A DNA stretch of 13,019 nt from GCA-2737595 sp037138535. Its GTDB lineage: Bacteria > Actinomycetota > Actinomycetes > Nanopelagicales > Nanopelagicaceae. Positions 7,954 through 13,019 of this stretch are shown piece by piece (the stretch's first letter is position 1; every line of letters begins with the position of its first letter). The position numbers and the translations under genes were made by a program. The notes beneath the pieces were generated by a model. The model saw only the letters and a list, made by a program, of their open reading frames with translations. It was not told where the DNA came from and ran no database searches. The stretch covers positions 1 to 13,019 of the forward strand of contig JBAXIG010000048.1 in assembly GCA_037138535.1 (NCBI GenBank). Direction: 5' to 3'.

Positions 7954-8865
7954 CTACTCCTCTAAATTCTTGAGTGCTACTGCTATCTCTGCAGCAAGGG
8001 CAGCATTCGACAAAATGATCTCAATATTTGCCCGAAGCGACTCACCATCTGAGTTGTGATGGAAGTAGTCAAGCAAAAATGGCGTGACGTACTTACCGGA
8101 AATCCCTTGCTCTTCCGCCAGTGCAAGTCCAGAAGCCAGAACTCGATCGTGGATATCGCGTGGAACTTCGCGTTCGATGGGGTTTGCAACCAAGAGTGCG
8201 GCGTTCTCTGTGCCTAATTTCTTTCGAGCGCGGATCATTTGGGCCAAGTCTTTAGCGCTCGCAACTTGATACTCAAGGATGAATCCGCTTTCGCGAAGAT
8301 AGAATCCAGGGAACTTGTGGGTGCGGTACCCGACTAACCCAATACTTAAAGACTCAATTCGTTCTAATGTGGCAGCAACATCGAGAATCGACTTGACACC
8401 AGCGCACACCACAGTGATATCTGTGCGGGCGAGAGTGTAAAGGTCTGCTGACTCGTCCCACGTATCTCGTGCGCCGCGATGTACTCCACCAAGACCGCCG
8501 GTAGCAAAGATTGAAATGCCGGCTTGCTGAGAGATGTGAGATGTGGCAGCTACGGTCGTTGCCGCATGACGCTTCTGTTGTGCAAGTATTGCTAAGTCTC
8601 TTACGGATGCTTTCGTTACAGCATCACTAGTGGCAATCTCGAGTAGTTCAGCCTCTTCGAGACCCACATGAACTACTCCGTTAAGCATCGCGATCGTAGC
8701 TGGAACTGCACCAATGCCGCGGACGGTATTCTCGATTTCTTTTGCAATTTCAAGATTTTTGGGGCGGGGAAGGCCATGACTGATAATTGTTGACTCGAGG
8801 GCCACAATAGGAGCTCCATTCTTGCGAGCCCGCTTTACTTCGTCAGAGAAATTGAATGAATTCAC
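7954..8865 (-). CDS. psuG: Pseudouridine-5'-phosphate glycosidase (PsuG)
   Basis: Cleaves (reversibly) the C-C glycosidic bond of pseudouridine 5'-phosphate to uracil and ribose 5-phosphate, in the cytoplasm. The 303 residues align closely with E. coli PsuG from memory: PIVALESTIISHGLP (19-33), GAVPATIAMLNG (52-63), FATGGLGGVHRGA (120-132), VVCAGVKSILD (152-162), and ANPIE. Active-site equivalents appear present: E24, K85, the metal-binding D137, and K158. Length is normal and the gene looks intact. The GTG start at 8865 has no Shine-Dalgarno, but TAGAGT sits six bases upstream, indicating a leaderless transcript. It is the first gene of a run with a PfkB kinase, parC and a sucrase/ferredoxin-like gene, and is divergent from an MFS transporter gene. 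Function is secure; catabolic use of pseudouridine is inferred from the kinase neighbour. Confidence 0.95.
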   Translation of the reverse strand: MNSFNFSDEVKRARKNGAPIVALESTIISHGLPRPKNLEIAKEIENTVRGIGAVPATIAMLNGVVHVGLEEAELLEIATSDAVTKASVRDLAILAQQKRHAATTVAATSHISQQAGISIFATGGLGGVHRGARDTWDESADLYTLARTDITVVCAGVKSILDVAATLERIESLSIGLVGYRTHKFPGFYLRESGFILEYQVASAKDLAQMIRARKKLGTENAALLVANPIEREVPRDIHDRVLASGLALAEEQGISGKYVTPFLLDYFHHNSDGESLRANIEIILSNAALAAEIAVALKNLEE

Positions 8866-8870
8866 GCTGG

Positions 8871-8876
8871 TACTCT
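8871..8876 (+). promoter_or_regulatory. Possible -10 element of the MFS operon
   Basis: TACTCT fits TANNNT on the plus strand and overlaps, base for base, the psuG -10 on the other strand. Transcription from it would start near 8883 and give a leader of about 45 bases that contains the GGAGG at 8918. No -35 box is clear. Confidence 0.35.
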
Positions 8877-8877
8877 A
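8872..8877 (-). promoter_or_regulatory. -10 element of a leaderless psuG promoter
   Basis: TAGAGT on the minus strand, then six bases, then the psuG GTG. The same hexamer and spacing recur before sepH. The spacing places the transcription start at the start codon. Confidence 0.6.
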
Positions 8878-8917
8878 GCCGGGCGTTGCAGGAAGTTGTA
8901 CAAGGTGGAAACGGGAC

Positions 8918-8922
8918 GGAGG
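8918..8922 (+). promoter_or_regulatory. Ribosome binding site of the MFS transporter gene
   Basis: GGAGG seven bases before TTG 8930. It decides in favour of this rare start codon and shows a leadered mRNA. Confidence 0.7.
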
Positions 8923-8929
8923 CGTTGAG

Positions 8930-10132
8930 TTGTTAACGATCACTCCCATCCGCCGGCTGATTGGCGCTATTGCCCTTTCAGCCATTGGTAACGGGTTGGT
9001 GCTCCCTTTCTTTGTGGTCTACCTCCACTCAGTACGCGGCTTCTCGATCTCTCAAGCTGGGCTCTTACTTTCGTGGATGGGCGTTTCTCAGATTCTCTTA
9101 TCACCGTTAGTGGGTACGGCGGTCGATAAATTTGGCGCCGTTGTGATGCTTCGAATCTCGCTAGTTCTTGGAGCACTTGGATTTTCCCTCTTGGGTTTTG
9201 CGCATAGTTCATGGCAAGTGCTTGGAGTAGTCACAATTTGTGCAATCTCTCAAGGCACTCTATGGCCAGCTCAAGGATCTTTGCTAGCCCAACTCTCGCC
9301 TGACCGCGAACGCTCATTTGGGTTGCAGTTTACATTTCTTAATCTCGGATTTGGAATTGGTGGAGTAGCGGCTGCTCTTATTATTTCCGCGCCGACTGAG
9401 CGGGCTTTTCATATTCTCTACATCGCTGACGGTATTAGTTTCTTGATTTTCCTCTTACTAATTTTTAATCTCAAAACACCAGAGCGGACAGAAGCAGAGC
9501 GGCAAAAGAGTGCGGAAGGCAGCTGGCGACAGGTATTGAAGGATAAACGACTGGTACGTATTTGGATCGTAGCCTTCATCGCCATTCTCTTTGGATACAG
9601 CCAATTGGAAGCGGGCTTCTCGAGTTACTCGATATATGTAGCGAAGCTCTCTCCAGGAAGTTTGGCTTGGGCATACGCGGCAAATACGTTCATTATTGCC
9701 TTGATGCAAATGCGGTTCGTGAAGTGGGTACGCAATTGCCGCCGTTCGCGCGCACTTATGCTGGCGACTTCATTGTGGGCGCTCTCTTGGGTTGTCGTTG
9801 GGAGTGCCAAATGGTGGCCCACAGTACTGGTGCTCATCTTGGCTCAAGTGATATTTGCTGTAGGGGAAATGATCTGGTCGCCGGTAGCGCCGGCATTAGT
9901 TAATGATTTGGCACCTGATGAAATGCGTGGAAGATATAACGCGCTCTTCTCTGGTGCCTGGCAGAGCTCCTTAATTCTTGGCCCCGGAGTAGCCGGTCTC
10001 CTTATCGGCACGGGGCAGGGCTTTTCTTGGGTAGTTGTGGTGGTCTTGGGCTCCCTCTTTGCTTCTTTCTTGGCTTTCAGGCTCCACTCAATCCTGACTC
10101 CGGACCAAGAGCGTGGCAAGATGACCGAATGA
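8930..10132 (+). CDS. Major facilitator superfamily transporter
   Basis: A 400-residue inner-membrane protein with about twelve hydrophobic segments in two halves. Between segments 2 and 3 is an MFS motif A-like loop (GTAVDKFGAVVMLRIS, about 62-77). A charged central cytoplasmic loop spans about 181-205 (LKTPERTEAERQ...). The second half has a degenerate counterpart (about 261-279, basic), and DLAPDEMRGRYNALFSGAWQ (about 326-345) is typical of drug/metabolite-efflux-type MFS members. The substrate is not predictable. It is divergent from psuG with a 64-base gap, which raises the possibility of pseudouridine or nucleoside transport, but it is also the first gene of a run with DUF5998, so that link is weak. 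The TTG start is supported by GGAGG seven bases upstream. Its stop overlaps the next start as ATGA. Confidence 0.88.
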   Translation: MLTITPIRRLIGAIALSAIGNGLVLPFFVVYLHSVRGFSISQAGLLLSWMGVSQILLSPLVGTAVDKFGAVVMLRISLVLGALGFSLLGFAHSSWQVLGVVTICAISQGTLWPAQGSLLAQLSPDRERSFGLQFTFLNLGFGIGGVAAALIISAPTERAFHILYIADGISFLIFLLLIFNLKTPERTEAERQKSAEGSWRQVLKDKRLVRIWIVAFIAILFGYSQLEAGFSSYSIYVAKLSPGSLAWAYAANTFIIALMQMRFVKWVRNCRRSRALMLATSLWALSWVVVGSAKWWPTVLVLILAQVIFAVGEMIWSPVAPALVNDLAPDEMRGRYNALFSGAWQSSLILGPGVAGLLIGTGQGFSWVVVVVLGSLFASFLAFRLHSILTPDQERGKMTE

Positions 10133-10662
10133 TCTCAGCCCGCGAAATCGAAGAGGCCATCAACGCCACTGGCTACCACCCGACATTGGTGGCAGAAGCA
10201 GTCTCTGACGCACTTGGTTCAGATACGCCGCTCACGCACTTTGTGGCCCAGGAGACCACCTTTGATTCCCATGAGGTGCGTCGCCATGTCACTGTCGCAA
10301 TCGTTACACATGCGAATCTAATCGTAGTTCATGTAGACGATGAAGAGGTGGATGGCAAAACGGTCGTTACTGCGACAAGTGAAAGTGTTGCACGCAATCA
10401 GATCCGTTCGCTGATGATCACCCGTTCAGCGGATCCCAGTGGAAAGCTTTCTGAGGTATTAGTCGGAATTGGTTGGGGTGGAATTTCTCGCATAGAGCTT
10501 GAGAGCAATGATTGCGGAAACGTAGATTGCGACGGAGATCACGGCTATTCGGGAGTGATCACGGCTGAAGACATTCAATTGCGTGCGTCTCGTCTTGCAG
10601 AAGGTGAAGAGAGTGTTCGTGCATTGCTCGCTTTCGCTCGGTCCATTCAGGTGACGCAATAA
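10129..10662 (+). CDS. DUF5998 family protein
   Basis: A 177-residue conserved actinobacterial protein of unknown function. Conserved features recalled from Streptomyces homologues are present: TGYHPTLVAEAV (about 14-25), VAQETTFDSHEVRRHVTV (about 39-56), LVGIGWGGISRIEL (about 111-124), and the motif C129-G-N-V-D-C134-x-x-D-H138-G, a possible metal-binding cluster (inference). The longest frame starts at 10027 inside the MFS gene, but ATG 10129 is chosen: it overlaps the MFS stop as ATGA, implying translational coupling, and gives the family's usual N-terminus. Only two bases separate it from the downstream phosphodiesterase-superfamily gene. No signal peptide or membrane segment is seen, so it is probably cytoplasmic. 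Confidence 0.85.
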   Translation: MISAREIEEAINATGYHPTLVAEAVSDALGSDTPLTHFVAQETTFDSHEVRRHVTVAIVTHANLIVVHVDDEEVDGKTVVTATSESVARNQIRSLMITRSADPSGKLSEVLVGIGWGGISRIELESNDCGNVDCDGDHGYSGVITAEDIQLRASRLAEGEESVRALLAFARSIQVTQ

Positions 10663-10664
10663 TT

Positions 10665-11762
10665 GTGAGTGGTTCACTCGCTGACCTCACACCCAGCATC
10701 TTCGCCTCCCTTGGACTTGGGGGTGCCAACCCACTCGAGGTCGAGAGTTCCCTCGGTGGGCGTGAGTGTTTTCTGCTGGTTGATGGTTTGGGCTCAAGGC
10801 AACTTCGTGATTATCCCGAGGAGACTCCACACCTTTCGCAATTGATGCAAGAGCCAGCAGAACTGCGTGTTGGATTTCCTTCGACCACGGTAACAAGCCT
10901 TACATCAATTGGTACTGGGTTGTTACCTGGGTTGCATGCGATGCTCGGATATACCGTACGTGTGCCCGATAGTGGTGATCCTGGACGTTTGCTGAATCCA
11001 TTGAAATGGGATGACCGAGTTGATCCACTCTTCTGGCAACCTGAGTCGACGCTCTTTGAACGAGCGGTAGCCGCAGGGATTTCAGTGCATCACGTTGCTT
11101 CAAAACGTTATGCAGGTAGTGGCTTTACTGAAGCGAGTTTGCGTGGAGGAACATATCTTGCTGCAGAGACTCACGAGGAGTTGGTACGCGAAAGTGCTAA
11201 GTCGCTAGCACGCTCAAGAAGTTTTTCTTACGTGTACCTCAATGACCTCGATGCTGCTGGACATGCTCATGGTGTCGGATCGCAGCAATGGCGAGATGCC
11301 CTGGTCTCGATCGATCGGCTAGTAGGTCACCTTTGTAAGGCGTTACCAAAGGGCGCTCGACTGTGGGTGACCGCCGATCATGGCATGACGAATGTGGGAG
11401 AAAAGATTGTCATCGAAAACGAACTCTCCCTTGATGTGACTTTGATCGGGGGCGAGCCGCGCGCCAGACATATCTATGTGCGAGAGGGCAGCGCCTCGGA
11501 CGTAGCTCTCAGATGGCGACTAATTCTCGGGGGCAAAGCAGATATTTTCACCAAGGATGAAGCAGTGGGGGCTGGCCTCTTTGGCGGCGAAGTGAACGAA
11601 AGATCCCTCCGGCGGCTCGGGGATGTCATCGCTATTCCACGAGACCACGCGATCCTTATTGACGAAAGTCGAGTGCGCTTCGAAGATGCGATGGTGGGCC
11701 ACCATGGAGCGCTTACTGATGAAGAAGTCTATGTACCGCTTATTTCTGTACTACTTTCTTGA
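10665..11762 (+). CDS. Alkaline phosphatase-superfamily protein (nucleotide pyrophosphatase/phosphodiesterase type)
   Basis: A 365-residue metal-dependent phosphoesterase of the nucleotide pyrophosphatase/phosphodiesterase branch. The two-metal site can be read: D40 in LLVDGLGS, nucleophile T75 in FPSTTVTSLTSIGTG, D196 and H200 in LNDLDAAGHAHG, D238-H239 in VTADHGM, and a final histidine in VGHHGALTDEE (346-347). All core residues are present, so the enzyme should be active. The substrate is unknown; nucleotides, phosphodiesters or lipid head groups are all possible. No signal peptide is apparent at the N-terminus, which suggests a cytoplasmic location, unlike many secreted members. GTG 10665 is two bases after the DUF5998 stop, with AGGTGA (10649-10654) ten bases upstream. 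The order DUF5998 – phosphodiesterase – sepH is shared with other actinobacteria as I recall, here with sepH convergent. Confidence 0.88.
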   Translation: MSGSLADLTPSIFASLGLGGANPLEVESSLGGRECFLLVDGLGSRQLRDYPEETPHLSQLMQEPAELRVGFPSTTVTSLTSIGTGLLPGLHAMLGYTVRVPDSGDPGRLLNPLKWDDRVDPLFWQPESTLFERAVAAGISVHHVASKRYAGSGFTEASLRGGTYLAAETHEELVRESAKSLARSRSFSYVYLNDLDAAGHAHGVGSQQWRDALVSIDRLVGHLCKALPKGARLWVTADHGMTNVGEKIVIENELSLDVTLIGGEPRARHIYVREGSASDVALRWRLILGGKADIFTKDEAVGAGLFGGEVNERSLRRLGDVIAIPRDHAILIDESRVRFEDAMVGHHGALTDEEVYVPLISVLLS

Positions 11763-11789
11763 ACTGCTTCACTCAATAACCAGGCGTGC

Positions 11790-12677
11790 TTATTCGAAAG
11801 GATCGGCATCTTTCTTCGTGCCGAACATGATTTCATCCCATGCAGGAACGTGTGCACGCCCACGACCGCCCTCTTTGCGAGGCTCTGGTCGCGCTTCCTC
11901 TTCTATCTCCAGATCTTCCATCGCTGGTTCGGCATCACGCACAGCAGTGAGGCGAGCAATTTCAATCACTGGGCGTTCAGGGAGCGGTTCTTTTGCGATG
12001 GGTAGTTGAGGTGCGATCTCTTCAAGGCGAGTGGCAATTTTCTCTGCCGATGGGCGCTCGTCGCCGGTGAGCCAACGTGCGCTCTCATCTTCTGCAGTAA
12101 GAGTGCGGCGGACGTTATCGAGTACCCAGTGTGCGTGTTGTATGCCGCCACTTGAAGGGTAGGTGAGCACGATGGTCCACTTCCCGTCATCGCGTCTCCA
12201 GGAATCCCACTCCATGTCATCTTTGGCGACGCCCCGAGTGGTGAGCCGGGCAGCTACGACACTGCCAAGTTCAGCGCCTTCACTCGATCCTCGGCGAATC
12301 ACGGTTCCGAGTGCTTGCTGTGCAATATGAAAACGTTCACGAAGAATTGCACCGGCGTAGCGATCGATTTTTTCTTCTGAGAGACCGGATCGCTCAGCAA
12401 TTTCTGCGATCGATGCACCACCACGCACGAGAGTTTGTATTTCTCGTGGAGTGGGGAGTTCGGTCAAGGTAGCAAGTCGGAGGTGGGCGGCTGGCTTGGC
12501 AGCCGGGCTGGTGTCCGGAGTCGCGCTACTGGGCGTACTCACACTATTTCCCAGCGCAGATTTCAAAGTAGTGTCGATGGGCAATTCAAAGCGATTGCCG
12601 GCGCGGTCAACAACGAAGAGCAGAGTGCCTTCTTGATTACGACCGACGACGCGCAGCGGCTGGGATGGGTTGGTCAC
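11790..12677 (-). CDS. sepH: Septation protein SepH (DUF3071)
   Basis: SepH is an actinobacterial cell-division protein that binds FtsZ and stimulates its assembly at the septum. The N-terminal DUF3071 domain is present: LRVVGRNQEGTLLFVVDRAG, then LPIDTTL, then after a Ser/Thr/Pro/Ala-rich linker a helix-turn-helix-like segment (TPREIQTLVRGGASIAEIAE, then RSGLSEEKIDRYAGAIL; about 76-112), the part known to be needed for FtsZ interaction. WDSWRRDDGKWTIVLTY follows. The middle is an acidic, low-complexity linker, and the C-terminus has the conserved RAHVPAWDEIMFGTKK. With 295 residues it is shorter than Streptomyces SepH, mainly through a shorter linker. The longest frame starts at GTG 12683, but GTG 12677 is preferred because TAGAGT at 12684-12689 is then six bases upstream, exactly as at psuG. 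Ends 27 bases from the convergent phosphodiesterase-superfamily gene. Confidence 0.92.
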   Translation of the reverse strand: MTNPSQPLRVVGRNQEGTLLFVVDRAGNRFELPIDTTLKSALGNSVSTPSSATPDTSPAAKPAAHLRLATLTELPTPREIQTLVRGGASIAEIAERSGLSEEKIDRYAGAILRERFHIAQQALGTVIRRGSSEGAELGSVVAARLTTRGVAKDDMEWDSWRRDDGKWTIVLTYPSSGGIQHAHWVLDNVRRTLTAEDESARWLTGDERPSAEKIATRLEEIAPQLPIAKEPLPERPVIEIARLTAVRDAEPAMEDLEIEEEARPEPRKEGGRGRAHVPAWDEIMFGTKKDADPFE

Positions 12678-12683
12678 GCCCAC

Positions 12684-12689
12684 ACTCTA
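12684..12689 (-). promoter_or_regulatory. -10 element of a leaderless sepH promoter
   Basis: TAGAGT on the minus strand, six bases before GTG 12677; identical hexamer and spacing to psuG. It lies in the 51-base gap after the upstream MFS gene, so sepH can be transcribed independently of it. Confidence 0.55.
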
Positions 12690-12728
12690 GCGATAGCGAG
12701 AGCTTGAAGCCCGGCATTTGGGGGTCAG

Positions 12729-13019
12729 TTAGAGTCGAGATGCCTGCAGGATCGTGCGCCAGGAGGCGAAGCGCAGGAGTGAAATCAGCACGGCGGTCGC
12801 TAAGAAACCTAGTGGAAGCCAGAGCCCCAAGTGGGCTGTATGGCGATCGAGGAATTGTCCGCTGATGAAAACTCCGGCAGAGCTACCGATGGGAAAGCCC
12901 ATGCTCACAATCGCAATTGCCTCGGTCATCTGGGTTTCAGGGACGAGCTTTTCCACCACAGAGATGCCAGCGATGAGAACAGGCGAGATCGCAAATCCGG
13001 AGAAGAAGAGCGCAATGCC
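12729..13019 (-). CDS. MFS transporter, C-terminal end only (runs off the window)
   Basis: The last 96 residues of a membrane protein whose frame is open to base 13019. The sequence begins GIALFFSGFAISPVLIAG, a hydrophobic helix, then VVEKLVPETQMTEAIAIVSM, a loop and helix typical of the second half of actinobacterial MFS transporters, then FPIGSSAGVFISGQFLDRH and a final helix (LGLWLPLGFLATAVLISLL) with a short basic tail. This equals roughly the last three transmembrane segments. The GTG at 12959 is internal, not the start. The substrate is unknown. It lies upstream of sepH on the same strand with a 51-base gap; there is no convincing terminator in the gap. Confidence 0.82.
   Translation of the reverse strand, partial: GIALFFSGFAISPVLIAGISVVEKLVPETQMTEAIAIVSMGFPIGSSAGVFISGQFLDRHTAHLGLWLPLGFLATAVLISLLRFASWRTILQASRL

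Noticed and set aside
10027..10128. Upstream extension of the DUF5998 frame
   Set aside because: It lies wholly inside the MFS gene, adds 34 residues not seen in homologues, and the ATGA-overlap start at 10129 gives the normal N-terminus.
12677..12683. GTG 12683 as the sepH start
   Set aside because: It would directly abut the TAGAGT -10 hexamer; GTG 12677 has the same six-base spacing as psuG and fits better.
1..13019. A defence, phage, CRISPR, insertion-sequence or biosynthetic system
   Set aside because: All substantial frames are explained by core actinobacterial genes; I found no spaced direct repeats, transposase, integrase or tRNA signature.

Overview
This window reads as a chromosomal, mostly core segment of an actinobacterium (Actinomycetota). 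The gene set and order recall the hrdB–parE–parC–sepH neighbourhood of Streptomyces: a principal sigma factor, a small DUF7455-type protein, topoisomerase IV ParE and ParC, a DUF5998 protein, a phosphodiesterase-superfamily protein and the septation protein SepH. Base composition is mid-range rather than strongly GC-rich, intergenic gaps are tiny and GTG starts dominate. This suggests a compact-genome, perhaps aquatic, actinobacterium; that last point is inference. I see no phage, insertion sequence, CRISPR array, rRNA or tRNA.

Layout. (1) 1-1239 (+): 3' part of the principal sigma factor gene, open at its 5' end. (2) 1280-1480 (-): small zinc-ribbon-like DUF7455 protein. (3) 1688-3814 (+): parE. 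(4) 3811-8865 (-): a four-gene run psuG – pfkB-type kinase – parC – sucrase/ferredoxin-like protein, with gaps of 3, 25 and 8 bases; it meets parE tail to tail with a 4-base overlap. (5) 8930-11762 (+): a three-gene run MFS transporter – DUF5998 – phosphodiesterase-superfamily protein, joined by an ATGA overlap and a 2-base gap. (6) 11790-13019 (-): sepH, and upstream of it the 3' end of a second MFS transporter gene that runs off the window.

The genes fall into three themes: transcription (sigma), chromosome topology and cell division (ParE, ParC, SepH), and pseudouridine salvage (PsuG plus a probable PsuK-type kinase) with an adjacent divergent transporter. Several genes appear to be transcribed without a leader. 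psuG and sepH share the same TAGAGT hexamer followed by exactly six bases and GTG, and parE has TAACCT followed by seven bases and GTG. This pattern moves the sepH start two codons downstream of the longest reading frame.

I did not find a wholly new system. The points most worth following are: a sucrase/ferredoxin-like protein coupled to parC whose Cys/Cys/His/His spacing fits an Apd1-type bis-histidine [2Fe-2S] site; the housing of parC in a pseudouridine-catabolism operon; and a 7-bp element that reads as a -10 box on both strands between psuG and the MFS gene.
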